Counted from the stretch's first letter, positions 11,329 through 31,700 are shown. The stretch: 64,000 bases of DNA from Eleginops maclovinus (GCF_036324505.1 NC_086352.1:27918312-27982311), one strand, 5' to 3'. Notes: a model not told the origin generated them from the sequence alone. Numbers and translations are program-made.

Positions 11329-14300
11329 TTTAGTCTAAGGTGAAAATCATGCATACTTCACTTGCTGTGATGTCTAAGTGGCATAAGATTGCAACTCTTT
11401 CCGGATGTTGCAAGTGGACACATTCCAGGCGGAATTGTTTTTAATGTATGTATTTATTCACATATGAATGGAATTTGAGGACACAAGGTTATAAAATAAT
11501 TATTTCAAAGCATTTGGAAACCAGTTTCTGTCATGGCTGTGTCTCTCCAAGGACATCAGGCTCGGCTATCATTTCTTCCAATTTCAAACCAATCTCTCCA
11601 CCAAAGACATCATGGACTCCATTAAAGTGGTATTGTATTCTAACATGACCTGGATTTACTGCTGTGACTTGCTTTATTCACACATCAATGTATATGTTAT
11701 GCTTTTCCAAGTCATTTTTTTCTCATTTTCACAGCTGGATTTACTTGAGATCCCCACAGGGAGTATTTTATGTTGTTTTCGCTTCATTGAGTTTCCCTCT
11801 GTGTCCTCTGTTCTTCCTGACCTACTTTCTCTTTGACAGAACCACTTTCCTTTACATTGTTGCTTTGTAGAAGCTGTCTGAAGTCGCTGTGCACGGAACG
11901 GTCGGGTAAAAAGTAGGGTCTGACTATAGACTGCATTTTTTATTACAGTTAGCAGCAGTGACAGTGAAACTGGTATTGTTTTCACCTTGAGAGTCTGTGA
12001 ATGTTTTTGTGCAACAGTAGAAGAAGCACTCACTCATTGAGATCAAAATGACGGCTTGATTTGAAGATGTGGGTGGTCCGAAGCAAGTTTTGAGTCTGTG
12101 GGTGTTAAAGCATCTTGCAGTGGCCAAATAAAAGATAATGAAAGGGGGTGTTTGCTGTCAAATTGGTTTCAAATCCATGTAAGAGGCAGGACAATGAGGG
12201 GTGCATACTGTCCCATTTTCAATATTTTCAAAACTGCCATCATTTGAGTGAAGCTTTTCCAATGATTTTTGGTGAAATGTGAGAAAATTGATTCTGAAAA
12301 CTCTGATGCATCAGTGCAACGGCTACGTGACAGATGACAGACAGCATAAATTGAATGCTTGCTATCCGCTGTTCTTTGTTGTGAAAAAAGAGGCTTGAAA
12401 ATCGAAAGGCACTTTGTGTATCGGTCTTGCTGTCCGCCTGTTGAAGCTTCCATTCATCAATCAGTTATCTGCCTCGACAAGGACTTTGGTGAAGACTCTA
12501 TTAGTTGTCATCAAAACAGTCGCTTTTCCGCCTCAACAAAAATAGTGTGCCATTTGTTAAGCAGTGAAGTTTCTACTGGAAGATGAGTAGTTAAAAGTTT
12601 TTCAGTCACCCAACTTTGTCCATCATTTGTTTTCGATAGTCACAATATTTCCTTGACCATAAAGCGGTTTTAATGGGAAAGGCTCATAGTGACAAAACAA
12701 AAATGAAATAGCCCAGACCTCTGTTGAGTTATTTGAAGAAATATGGACGCTACAATAATTTGTTGAATAATTGTTTTCTAATTTGAGGGGGTGCTTAAGT
12801 GAGTCTTCCAAACTCATTCATGTCTTTTTCTGTCCTATAACTTCCTTGGCTTATGCTACAGCTTTCCACCATGTTTAATGAAAAGCGAGCCAGAAGGTTT
12901 CCTGTCAGGCTGCAAACAGACAAAGAAACAGTCAAACAAACAAAACAAACAAACGGAAACACAAACAGGGATGAAAGCAAATGCTCCTTGGCAGGATTCT
13001 GCAGCTCCTCACTGCTTGATGGAGAGTTATAGTAAGTCAGCTCTTTGTTCTCTTATAGCATATTAATTAGAGATTTAGCTATAAGACCTCTCAGTAAACT
13101 ACATGCTCAGCAGCTGACAGACAAAGTGAAAGACTAGCTGGTGAACATGTTGAAGCATTAAGCAGCTAAAGAGACAAACATTTCCCAAAGTGGTTGGTGG
13201 AGACAAAAAACAGAGCAGAACAGAGAACAAATAAGGTTGTTCAAGTGAACATAAAATAACTCAAACAGTTAGATGTGTTAATGATCAACTGTTTGCAGTG
13301 TTGTGTTAACAATATTTAAAACGTCACAGTAGAAGCAAAAAATACAAATATGAAACCAGGACATTAGCACAATAGGGCTTTTAATGTCTATTGAAAGGTC
13401 TTGATCTGCAGTGTAATGCTTACCTCTGCGGTTGGCGGGTGTGCTCAGTATTCCAATGTGTCTTATTGTTATTAAAATATGGATGAATACACAATCTATA
13501 ACGTTTATTGTAGAATTCATGAAGTGTTTACATTTTGCAAGCAGGTGGATGTTTTTATGATGTATGCAAATCACATTTAGATCATACTCATATGTGGGTT
13601 AAAATCCAACTCGTATTCTTCAGAGAGAGACACCAAATATCATCCTGCCAACAGTTCGACACAAAACACAAATAAAGCACCATCGAGACCACATATACAT
13701 TGTTAAAGCTGCTAGGTAAACAATACTTGAATACACAAATCAAACCTGGTTAAAAAACAAACACAGAGATTGGATTTGAGAAACTAATTTGATGTGTAAT
13801 TGAATGAAGGATGTAGACAGAGAAGGAGGCAACCGAGAGTAAAGCTGGCAGGGAAACAAAAACAAGTGATACAGAGCGTTATGAATGGGAAGGTTAGATA
13901 ATGTGAGGGCTTCATTTGAGAGGGGATGACAAAGAGATAAAAGTGAACAAGAAAAGATCAAGGAGGCTTTTATGCATCCCATTATCATCTAAAATGATCA
14001 GTTTCCCTTGTGGTGGATGCAAAACGTCTCCAATCAAATCAATTACCATTCCCATTAAATTCTTCAATGTTTGCTTATTTTTGTTCAGCATCCAGAACAA
14101 TACCAAACTCAACAAAGGGAATGTGACAATTGTTCTTAGAATCACAAAAACACTGATTTGACTCAATGTGATAATTAGTTAAAATGGTTGAAGTAATAAA
14201 CATGCTTCACAAACTGCATTTCCTCCTTCAGCTCTCAAAGTAAACACTTCTTTAGTTCACAGAAAGGCTCTGCAAGGGAAAGCTGGACTGTAATTTCTTT

Positions 14301-17300
14301 GACAATCTGGGATTGTATGAATTTCAAAGTGGTCGTCGTCCTACTTGTCTCCTCAATTCATTCAGCTACAGCCAACTGTCAACACTTAACAATAAATCTA
14401 AACGCTCCATGTCCTTGAGAGAAAGTCAAATTATAGGCTGTTATAATGGCGAATTTGCATTGGGGAAGGGGAAATACACAACCCCACTATTCATTTGGGA
14501 AACGAATACTAAGGGATTCAAGCGCTAGTGCCATTTCTCTACACTATAATTTTTCATAAAAAATGTAATATGGAACAAAATGAGAAACGAAGGAAAAGAG
14601 GAAATACTTGAAAGAACACAGAAACAACAAAAGGCACAAAGAGGACAAAAGGATCAAAGGTGCACGTCGAAGAAGAGAATAAGAGCCACCAGACAAAAGC
14701 AGGCAGATCTGCCGGCTACTATCACTGAATTTGTCATTTCGTCATTTATTTGTCTGCATGTCTTGTTTTTCTTTTTATCTTGTTTTTCCTTTGTGCTTGC
14801 AGTGCGACTCTGCAAATCCAACACAAACCCTAACCCCTGACTTTTTAACCTGCGTTGACTCAAGGCTGTCAAGGCCTGAAACCGTTTGGGATCTGATGTG
14901 TGTCTCCGGTTCAGACATCCAAGGGAAACAGGTTTCTTGTAAAATGCATGGAGTAGCATCTGAACAGGACTCACTAAGAAGATGTGTCCTGTCATGGTGA
15001 AACTGTGAAAATCAAAAATCATTATCATTGAACATTTCTTTCTTACTTAGCGTTCTCTAGCCGTACAAATTGTGTTGTGAGGTTTGATGATTTCTGCTGC
15101 TGACTTCAGAGACCCACATTCTTCTCATGTTCTTGTGTTTCAAATTTCAAGTTCTTCATATCCTCGTGAGACACAGAAACTGTTCTCATGGAGGGTCATG
15201 ACAATAAAATGTAAAACTGGCACAAAACTACTGTTTAAAACTAAGACAGCATGTGCAGTTATGTAGTAAACGGGTAAGCGAAATGAGAACTGGTTGTGGA
15301 CACTATTAACACTGATTCGGTTTTAATGAGAAAAGTGTAGGAGGTCAAATGATAGTGAATGGTGCAAAGAAAAAAAAGGGCACGTCTCTCCACCAATGCC
15401 TGTACAAAAAGCTACAAATCATCCTCATATCTGGCTTCTGCAGCCCTATGTTCCCACAAAAAGTTGACTTGTCAATGTTCACCAAAGCTGAAATTCCTCG
15501 TATCTACTTCAGTGCTTGCAGGTTTTATTATATTGGGAGAAAGGGATTTCCATGCAAAATGTCACGGTTTTAAATGCTGTTGCGACTTGGCCATGGAGAC
15601 AAGTTTCAATATTATTTCCTTCAGTTACAATAGAGCGAACATTTATAATTTTAACATGAAACATCTTGTTAACCTTAGTATTTTAGTAGTCTGGTCATGG
15701 CCCGGACTCCTAAAAACCGTTTTACTGTCATAAAACTATTTTCAAATCATCATTGGAGTGCATCCAAGGAAGCTGGACACCTGAAATGTTTTACTTTACA
15801 GGCTCAGATAACAGCCTCAAGAGTTCTGAGATTGCTCCCCATCGAGTGTGATCGATTACCTGTACTGACATGATTTTCTGCACTCCTGGAGGTTTTCTTC
15901 CTGGAAGGTGGAAAATCAATCATCAAACCTTGGTTATGCTTTAGATAAGGGTCAGTGGTCTCCACATTCAGAATGATTATGCATACAAAATCAATCTGTT
16001 TCTGTAATTTTATATTTAAGTTACATAATAATAACACAAAAAGTTATGTAAATATGTTATGTAAAGCATTTAGCAGAATGATGAAGCTGAATTCTGAAGT
16101 ACCATCATACTGGAAAAAAAGCTTCAGTGTGTAATTACCTGTCTGCAGCAATGTGAGAGGCAGAGTTTCTGGAGACCGCAGGATCAAAAGTCCCATTTTG
16201 TGTAATTTGCACAATACAAAAACTCCCCCTTAAGGCTTCAATAGAATAAACAAAGTGTCAAGAAGGCAAATGCATACCACATAATGCATTTTCACAACAA
16301 GACAAGGAGGACAGGCTGTCCCTCATAAAAACCATAACTGCAGGAATTCAGCGTATGTGATGAAAAAGCGACAAAATGAAGAAAAAGTCGTGATCAAATA
16401 AATGGCTTGTCACTGGACAGATAGCGAGCCCCAGCACAGCAATTGCCACAACATGACAGAGACCCTAAAGTTTATGGAAGTACTCTCCTCAGATAGAGGA
16501 TTGCAATCTGTAGGATAAAGTGCTTCCAAGTTTTTACTCTTGTAAGATGCTTACACAAAAATCATTAAAACGTTTTCAGTTATGTTATGTATTTTAGAAC
16601 TGATTTGCAATGATTTGTCGATCATACATAACTCCATTGGCAGACAAATAATCAGCAACGATTTAGATAATATAACAATTCAGTGAGTAATCTGTAAAAA
16701 TAAATATTGTTTTCATGCTGAAATATGGGGATGTACTGCTTTGTCTGTTCCATATCATATTAAACTAAATATCTTTGGGTTTTGGAGTGAGTCAACAAAA
16801 ACATTTGAATGACATTGATTTTTAAAATGTCTGACATTTTTACAGACCTACGATTAAATGATTAATCTAGAAAATAATCAACAGATAAACTTACATGAAA
16901 ACACGAAACAATATTTAGTCGCAGCCCTTGTGTATTCGTTTTTTTCTTCGCTTTTGTAGATAATTTAACTTTATTCTTGAGTAGCCCGATAAACAGCACA
17001 ACAGGGCTTCCTATAGAGGATTTCTGAGATTCCAGAGAGCTCAGTTACCTGGAAGGAACTCAGACAATAAGAGCATGTTGAAAGAAACCAGCTAACGTGA
17101 TTTGGATCTCAGATGAGGATGCTTCCTGGACACCTCTCTGTTGAGGTAATCGAGGCATGTCTAACTTGGAAGAGAACCAAAATATACGAGGGGGATACTT
17201 TATCTAATCCCATCTTATCTACACTTTATATCCACGGGATAAATGCATGCATACTGTTGAGTTTGCCATGTTAGTTTCCTTTTAAAGAGCACTGCTCCAA

Positions 17301-18052
17301 TTTAGGGTAAAAACTCACGTGTGCAATTTGTTTTGAAATAACTTGTTGTTTTGTCTATACATAAGCAGCCTCTTTTTGGGTCATGAAAAAGCTTTACATC
17401 TAAAGTTGAGTATTAAAAACACATGGGGAAAACAATGTAAATATTGTCGTTTTGGTGACTTGTAAATATTCTGTTTCCCCTGCTCTTTCCCTGGTCAATT
17501 TTTGTACGTTCACAACTCAAGTCGTTCTCATTTTTGCAAAAATTGTGTCTTGCTTTCATGTTATTCCACCTGTGATGCTCAGGGACAGACAGCTGGTCTT
17601 TGTGATGCAGAGAGGGGTCTGGGAATTGATTTTTTTTTTTGCTTTTGCCCTGAGTGAGCATCACGGCTTCTCTCTTCCTCACTTTGAGTACTTATTTGTA
17701 TTCATACAAAGCTGCAAACTTTGCCCTCCTGCATGACAAATTCTTCATCTCCCTCTGGAGCACAACTAAGAAAACAAACCTCCATATATGGTTTAATATC
17801 ATGTATAACTCAATACATTTCCAGATATTAGCAGCTAATTTGTTAACATATGGTAATGCATTTGTTATTTGAACAATATGAAAGTCAAGATTATTGTTGC
17901 ATATTTTATCATTTATGACATCATAACTATCAAACAGCTTGATAATAGATCATCGGTTGTTTGGTCTTGTGAGGGTGTAAATAAAATATCCAAGAGCAGA
18001 TAATGAGTTGGAACCACAGCAGAATGATAATCATCAGGTCATATCTGAGGCT

Positions 18053-18055
<3 letters not shown>

Positions 18056-18083
<28 letters not shown>
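18056..18083. repeat. (TA)14 microsatellite
   Basis: An uninterrupted TA run of 28 bp within AT-rich intergenic DNA. Confidence 0.9.
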
Positions 18084-20119
18084 AGTAGAATAAAGACCAG
18101 CAGTTGTTTAATAAGAACATAGTATGCAGGCTACAGTACTTTCCCAGAGGATAATTCTAAACGATGTTAGTGAATTACTGTCACATAACAATATTGAAGT
18201 TAATATATATAGAGCACTTTACAATACAGCGATATCTCAATGTGATTCACAGGAAGGGAAACAATTTCAGTAAAATGCTTAAACTGATCAGTTTACACCA
18301 AAGAACAATTTAATAGAATAACTAAAAAGAGACCAAGCCTTTGCATGTGAAATGTTCACACAACAACTGCACATCACCTGAACCTCCTGCTTTTACTTTA
18401 GTCTTAACAAACCTTTTTTTCCAATATGAACAGCAGATTAACATGTTCTAATTCTGGCTTGTAGCTGCTCATTTACACCCACACAGCCAGAGACAGCCAT
18501 GAGGTAAATGTGTGGTCGATGTGTTGAGTCCAGGAACTCTTGACACTGCTCCACGTGGCAGGTTGAGAACCACTGTGTTCCTCAGTGTGGCGGTATGTGA
18601 GCCTCCAAACCAAAAAAATAAGCAACAGCCAGATTTAAAAATATCCCCCTGCATGCACTCAAATGAACACTCAACAACTTCAGTTTCAAGGTTGGTAAAC
18701 ATCACATGGACGCCTTTTAACACTCTGTAAGGCAGAGCTTCTCTGAGTGCACAGTATTTATTTTGGGCTCACAGAAGTGATGCAGACTCAGTAATGAGAC
18801 AAAACTCTTTAACATGAAGACAAAGCTGTCTGCAGGCTCCCTGCTTAAACTACTATATGTTGCTTCAGTTTTAAGAGCCAATTAAATCAGTAACAGTCGG
18901 AATGACTGCCAGTATACTTCTATGGTTACCATTTATCTTGTTTTCTCTGAGGATAATGACATTGGTACTGGCATTGATTTGCACTTTCTTTAAACACATT
19001 TTAGCATACCAAAACCAGCATTTTAATTACCTGTTTCATACCCACATTGACTGATGACTCCTCGCTACTCCCCCAAACCATAAAACCTGGATTCATATGA
19101 CAACCGGCAAAACAATCTGCGCTGACTTGCCGTTGTGCTTCTATGGAGAGAGCAGTGTTGCCTGACATGGCGAATGTGCTGCCTGGCGTCACACACTGCT
19201 CGACATTGACTTAGACCCTGCTTACCACTGACCTTTCAATTCCTAACAAATCAGATGCCAGCTGTGTTTAGCGGTGAAAGCTAGCAGTTGACATAACCAT
19301 AGAAACTAAATTAACTGGCTGTACTCACTGCAAGGCATGAGCAAATTGCGTATGATGCGAGCGCAGTGTAAGTGTAAGTGGTTTTGGACAGTGTGTTTGG
19401 CAAACGATAATTGACACACCCTACTTAGTGCATTACTGTTTCTAAGCAGGCAGGGGTAGACACAGGCAGAAGGATAAAACACATTTCTAAGTTTTATTCA
19501 TCGGATATCAGAATAACGGAAATCATTTTTGACAACTCAAATGAAGGTGTAAGAATTGGCCTTGTCACTGCTAGTTAGAAGCTAGTTAGCTACGCTGGCA
19601 TCTTTAGCATGGAGGCCGGGCCGCTCTTTCCATTGCCACTGCTAAGCAGGCAGACAAACACACACACAGGCATTATAACTATTAGAGTTAGGAAGCTAAG
19701 ACCCATCAGTTGGCTTTCTTTTTGTCAGGTAGTAATCGATGTTTCCTGTGGTGTGTTTCTTTTCTCATTATCATGTTCCCTGGAATATTACTGCTCCCTG
19801 TAGATTTGATGTCTCTGTTCTTTGTGCCATCTCAGTTTGTTTCCATTTTAGTTTTGATGTGTTTACTTTGTTTTGTACCATCTTGCCTTCTCTATTTGTT
19901 TTGTGTTTGCTAGTGCTTTGTATTAGCTTTACTTTTAACAAAGCTCTCCTTTAGTTTTTATGCCCTTATACATTTCTGTTCGGTGTTTAGGTCTAACTGC
20001 CTCATATAGCCCTGAATGTTTCTAGTAACTATATGTTATAGTGACATTCTGGCAAGTTCTCCATGACTGGATTCCATTATGATATTGCAACCATGCAGGG
20101 GCCATAAATGCCCAACATT

Positions 20120-20335
20120 CATCTCTGTACATTTACTCAAGTACTTCAGAATGATTTTGAGGTACTCACAGGCACACAGACTTCATTTAAATATTTCCAT
20201 TTCATGCTACTTTATATTTCTACTCAACGACATCTCAAAGGCAAATATTGATGCCTACTTTTTACTCCTCACAGTAAAGTGGAATAATTGACTTGACCTG
20301 TCTTGACCTAACATTTATTTGACAGCTTTTAAGAT
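20120..20335. mobile_element. hAT-type MITE fragment
   Basis: Shares the characteristic order of motifs of a common fish repeat: TACTCAAGTACTTCAGAATG, a CTACTTTATATTTCTACTC block, a CATCTCAAAGGCAAATATTG block, then ATTTATTTGACAGCTTTTA. The second and third blocks also occur at 33390-33560. Terminal repeats are not preserved in this copy. Confidence 0.5.
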
Positions 20336-21095
20336 ACTTATAGAAATGCTTTTAGAAATGTTAATTTCTGTAGGACGGCAAACACATTAAAACTGGCCCT
20401 CTGTCCTGAACCTTCTGAATCAATGGCTGATTGACAACCATGAATATAATTGGATGGTACTCACCACTCAGTTGTTAGTGAGCCAATAATTGTGAAGCAT
20501 GCCTATGTTTAGAACTTGAATTAGAACAATTTAAATATAGCTGCGTTCCATTCCCTTTTTACATTTATGTCAATTTGTATACAATATATACTGTATGTAT
20601 GATATACTATATATATATATATTCACTAATGGTTTTCATTTAGTCTCTTTTAAAGCTTCAGTGACTGAGAGCAGGATGCATGAACATTCTGACAGCATCA
20701 TATATTAAGAAAATCCCTTGATGTTACTGCTAATACAACACTGATAAACAAATAATAAGACTGATGAACACATTGACTTTGAGCTAAAATGCTGTGTCCT
20801 CTCTTTTCCCTGCACATGACTGCACTTGAGGTCTTTGGATGCAGATGTAGAGGTGCCCAAGCTGGTTGATCTTCATGTGAGTTGATGACATGTCTCTGCT
20901 TGCATTTTTTTTTTCAGTTTACATTGTAGTACCATGATTTAGTAGGCTTTCATTACACCATTTGGCAGGCCTCAAAATGGATCCTTTTGTCTGACACAGA
21001 CGACAGCCAGATGATCTAGCTTCCAATGCTGCATGTTCGACAATGTGCTGAGATAGAAAGACCAATATTTTCTTTATTTAGCTAGCTATAACTTA
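20336..21095. other. Intergenic DNA
   Basis: AT-rich sequence with a short imperfect (TA)n patch near 20605. No gene seen. It ends at the TA dinucleotide duplicated by the Tc1 insertion. Confidence 0.5.
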
Positions 21096-21311
21096 CAGTA
21101 TCTCATAAAAGTGAGTACACCCCTCACATTTTTGTAAATATTTTATTATATCTTTTCATGGGACAACACTGAAGATATGACACTTTGATACAATGTAAAG
21201 TAGTCAGTGTACAGCTTGTATAACAGTGTAAATTTGCTGCATCCCTAAAATAACTCAACATACAGCCTTTAATGTTTACTCCGCCGGCAACAAAAGTGAG
21301 TACACCCGAAG
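21096..21311. repeat. Left terminal inverted repeat of the Tc1 element
   Basis: About 215 bp, closely matching the reverse complement of 22528-22742. GTGAGTACACC motifs occur at its outer and inner ends. Confidence 0.9.
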
Positions 21312-21339
21312 TGAATATGTCCAAATTGTGCCCAAAGTG

Positions 21340-22358
21340 TCAATATTTTTTGTGGCCACCATTATTTTCCAGAACTGCCTTTACTCTCTTGGGCATAGAA
21401 TTCACTAGAGCTTCACAGGTTGCCACTGGAATCCTCTTCCACTCCTCCATGACAACATGACGGAGCTGGTGGATGTTAGAGACCTTGCGCTCCTCCAACT
21501 TCCATTTGAGGATGCCCCACAGATGCTCAATAGGGTTTAGGTCTGGAGACATGCTTGGCCAGTCCATCACCTTTAACCTCAGTTTCTTTTGCAAGGCAGT
21601 GGTCATCTTGGAGGTGTGTTTGGGGTCGTTATCATTTTGGAATACTGCCCCGCGACCCAGTTTCCGAAGGGAGGGGATCATGCTCTGCTTCAGTATGTCA
21701 CAGTACATGTTGGCATTCATGGTTCCCTCAATGGACTGTAGCTCCCCACTGCCGGCAGCACTCATGCAGCCCCAAACATGACACTCCCACCACCATGCTT
21801 GACTGTAGGCAAGACACACTTGTCTCGTACTCATCACCTGGTCGCCGCCACACACGCTTGAGCATGTTCAGCATCTGAACCAAATAAGTTTATCTTGGTC
21901 TCATCAGACCACAGGACATGGTTCCAGTAATCCGTGTCCTTATTCTGCTTGTCTTCAGCAAACTGTTTGCGGGCTTTCTTGTGCATCATCTTTAGAAGAG
22001 GCTTCTTTCTGGGACGACAGCCATGCAGACCAGTTTGATACAGTGTGCGGCGTATGGTCTGAGCACTGACAGACTGACCCCCCACCCCTTTAACCTCTGC
22101 AGCAATGCTGGCAGCAGTCATACGTCTATTTTCAAGAGACAACCTCTGGATATGACGCTGAGCACGTGCACTCAACTTCTTTGGTGGACCATGGCGAGGC
22201 CTGTTCTGAGTGGAACCTGTCCTGTTAAATCGCTGTATGATCTTGGCCACCGTGCTGCAGCTCAGTTTCAGGGTGTTGGCAATCTTCTTATAGCCTAGGC
22301 CGTCTTTATGTAGAGCAACAATTGTGTTTTTTCAGATCCTCAGAGAGTTCTTTGCCAT
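21340..22358 (-). pseudogene. Tc1 transposase, frameshifted
   Basis: Read from an ATG at 22358 to a stop at 21340, the sequence encodes a Tc1 transposase: a paired-like helix-turn-helix region (AKIIQRFNRTGSTQNRPRHG), then the DD34E catalytic triad in WSDETKIN, NDNDPKHTS and PIEHLWG, ending GGHKKY. The frame is broken at least twice: an A-run indel close to the start (near 22325-22350) and a loss of register between the first and second catalytic aspartates (about 21780-21860). It cannot encode active enzyme as it stands, but both TIRs are intact enough to be mobilised in trans. Confidence 0.92.
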
Positions 22359-22527
22359 GAGGTGGCTTTTTGAACTTCCAATAACCAGTATGAGAGAGTG
22401 TGAGAGCAATAACACCAAATTTAACACACCTGCTCCCCATTCACACCTGAGACCTTGTAACACTAACGAGTCACATGACACCAGGGAGGGAAAATGGCTA
22501 ATTGGGCACAATTTGGCCATTTGCACT

Positions 22528-22742
22528 TAGGGGTGTACTCACTTTTGTTGCCAGCGGTTTAGACATTAATGGCTGTGTGTTGAGTTATTTTGAGGGCACA
22601 GCAAATTTAAAATGTTATACAAGCTGTACACTGACTACTCTACATTGTATCAAAGTGTCATATCTTCAGTGTTGTTCCATGAAAAGATATAATAAAATAT
22701 TTACAAAAATGTGAGGGGTGTACTCACTTTTGTGAGATACTG
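22528..22742. repeat. Right terminal inverted repeat of the Tc1 element
   Basis: Partner of 21096-21311. It ends ACTG followed by the TA duplication. Confidence 0.9.
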
Positions 22743-22794
22743 TAAATGTTCCAACAGTTTGTGCTGCAACAGTTAAATTAAACTAACTTTGACC

Positions 22795-23287
22795 CAGGGG
22801 TGGGAGAAGTAAAAGTAGAAGTACCAGAGTGTAGGAATATTCTGGTACAATAAAAGTCCTGCATTCAAAATTGTACTCAAGTAAAAGTGCAAAAGCATTA
22901 TCATCAAAATATACTTCAAGTGCCAACATGTAAAAGTAGTCATTCTGCAGATTGGTTTATTTCAAAATAATATATATTTTATGTTTCGATTATAATTATT
23001 GATCATTAAAGTATTATCAAGGCTCGTAAAGGTGCAGCTACTTTTAATGACTTTGTATACTGCAGGTAGCTTATAAATGTACTCCAGAATTAACTAAAGT
23101 CTGATTATTAATCCAAATCTGCAAAGTAACTAAATGTTGTGGAGTAAATGTACACCATTTGCCTCTGAATTGTAGTGTAATTGTAAGTAAAAAGAATAGC
23201 TAAAAATGTTGAAGTAAAGTACTGAAGTACTTCAACATTTTACTTTAGTACAGTACGGTAAATGTACTTTGTTACTTTCCACCTCTG
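22795..23287. mobile_element. hAT MITE, 493 bp, with 8-bp target duplication
   Basis: Ends are CAGGGGTGGGAGAAG and CTTTCCACCTCTG, imperfect inverted repeats beginning CAGRGGTGG. The flanking octamers CTTTGACC (22787-22794) and CTTTAACC (23288-23295) match at seven of eight bases, as expected of an aged hAT target duplication. The interior is the well-known teleost repeat rich in AAGTAC and AGTACTT motifs and has no coding capacity. It sits 52 bp from the Tc1 element. Confidence 0.85.
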
Positions 23288-29870
<6,583 letters not shown>

Positions 29871-30529
29871 CCTGGTTAAATGTCTGACAGTATGATCCCC
29901 ATTTTTTTTCAACTCCAGCGGATTCACTGCAGATGGATTGTCTCGATGCCAGCCAGTGAGGAAATAACAGAAAAGACAAAATAAGAAATGGAATGAGAGA
30001 AAGAGGGAGAGTAAAGCCAGTGAAAGAAAGAATAATTAAGCTGTATCTTTGGTAACAGAAGTTAAGCATCCAAGAATAATCTCACCTCCTTTACACAAAA
30101 TGTTGATATTTAATCTTAAAAAAAAAAAGATGTAAGACACCCATATCTCAGAACCTCACAGCACTGCAGCTGTGGTCAATATGTTGTCATATTTGGATTT
30201 AAAGACATACGTCTCAGCATTCCTGCTGCACTTCTTCTTTCCGAAAGAAGGATTTGCATGATTTAAGTTAGGATTAAAATAAAAGTCATACCTTTGAAAA
30301 TATCCATTTATAAGCACATCTGAGCCCAGAGCTTTACATGCTGCATTTAAGCTACTAGACTGGCCTACTTATAACCAATAAGGTGCAACCAAATGAGAAC
30401 AAATAAATAAATATAAAAAGCACAAGGCTCTACTCAAGGACAGAACCCCCTTTTTAAAATGTACAGTACCCTCATACTGCTGCACTGCCCGAGAGACCAC
30501 TGTGTCAGAAAGAAGGATCTAAAAGTAGA

Positions 30530-30680
30530 TCAAAAATAACTGGAAATCAAAGAGTGAATGAGAAAAAGAGTGTGGAGAAGAGGAGGAAGAGATGCAGCAA
30601 AAAATTAAAAAACTATGGAGGAAAGACGAAGAAAAGCAGAGCTCCTCACTTTCATGCGAGTTGTTTCCGTGCAGAGTGAC

Positions 30681-30716
<36 letters not shown>

Positions 30717-31700
30717 CACTGGATGCTGCTGGAAAGAGAAGAGATGAGGAGGAGAGAGAGTAACAGAGAGGAGAGATGAAAGGGATGAGTAGGAGATGCA
30801 GTGAGAGGAGAGAGGGAGAGAGTAAAAAAAGGCCATGAGAATGAGAAAGTAAAGAGAGAAGGATTGATTAAGGAGGATGATGGGGGAGATCAGAAGGAGG
30901 AATTAGTAAGGAGATGAGGGTACTTTGAGTAAGAGTGGGAGGAAGAGGAAATAGAAATATAGAAGATGAGAGGAAGAAGGAGGTACACATGGGTGAGGCA
31001 AGGAGGTGAGGAAAGACAGGAGAAATGGTGCACAAGAGGACATTTGAGAGAAAGTGGAAGAAAGGAAAGACGAGAGATACGGGGACGACAGGAAAGAACG
31101 GGAAAGTGAATGAAAGAAAAAGAGGAAAGATTCGATATACTGATGTGAGTGAAGGAGATGGGAGAAAAAAAGGAAAAGAGAAAGGGTGAGAAGAAAAAAA
31201 GACAGGAAAAAGGGGGGTAAACTTAAAGGTATATGAGGCAGGCATAGAAGAGCGATAGAGGGGCCAGTGTAGAAGGATGGAGATAAGTAACAAGGATAGA
31301 GGAGACGGAAAGAAAACTAAATCATTAGAGGAGAGGATAATAAGCACAGGACGGGAAACTAGGATAGAGAAGAGGACCAGGGAGAATAGCAGAAAGGCAG
31401 CATTAAAAGACAGAAGAAGAAAGACAGGAGAGGACAGGAAACTGGAAGGGAAGGTAGGTGAGAAAAAAAAGAGAGGTGATGACACAAACAAGACACGATA
31501 AGGAAAGTGAAGGAAGCTATGGTAGAGTAGAGGAAAGGAGAGAAGTGGTTACTGAGAGGAGAGACAAAAGAGGAAAGGGAAGAGAAAACAAGGAACATGT
31601 GAAGAGGAGAAAAGGACATTAGAGGAGCAGAAAACAATGCCAGAGGAGCGGACACAGGATACAAAAGAGGTGAGTGAAACAACATGAGAGAAAGCTTCTA
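30530..31700. repeat. Purine-rich (GA) tract, about 1.1 kb
   Basis: The plus strand is overwhelmingly A and G (GAGAGG, GGAAAG and AGAAGG motifs) for more than a kilobase. Long open frames on the minus strand here are low-complexity Ser/Phe/Leu/Pro and not genes. The tract starts about 0.65 kb upstream of the adra2d start codon and could adopt non-B (triplex) structure. Confidence 0.85.
30682..30714. repeat. (CTG)11 trinucleotide repeat
   Basis: Eleven pure CTG units (CAG on the receptor strand) at the receptor-proximal end of the purine-rich tract. No open gene frame covers it convincingly. Confidence 0.97.

Larger units (their letters stand above)
10255..20119. other. Gene desert
   Basis: About 9.9 kb without a supported gene. 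It contains a 27-bp tandem duplication near 11274-11328 and an (AT)n run at 18056-18083, both listed separately. No open frame has recognisable domains or convincing splice borders, and I saw no conserved RNA fold. Confidence 0.5.
21096..22742 (-). mobile_element. Full-length Tc1-like transposon, 1647 bp
   Basis: The element starts CAGTATCTCA and ends TGAGATACTG, flanked on both sides by TA (21094-21095 and 22743-22744), the Tc1/mariner target duplication. The terminal inverted repeats are very long, about 215 bp each (21096-21311 and 22528-22742), and remain highly similar. Each carries an outer GTGAGTACACCCCTCACA motif and a second inner AAAAGTGAGTACACCC motif, consistent with the two transposase-binding direct repeats per arm of IR/DR-type Tc1 elements. 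The single transposase gene inside is frameshifted. Confidence 0.95.

Noticed and set aside
15349..15733. Open frames of 74 and 124 codons
   Set aside because: They overlap each other in different registers, have no recognisable domain and lack splice-site support; chance frames.
30868..31491. A 207-codon open frame on the minus strand
   Set aside because: It lies wholly in the purine-rich tract and encodes low-complexity Ser/Phe/Leu/Pro. No splice signals or homology.
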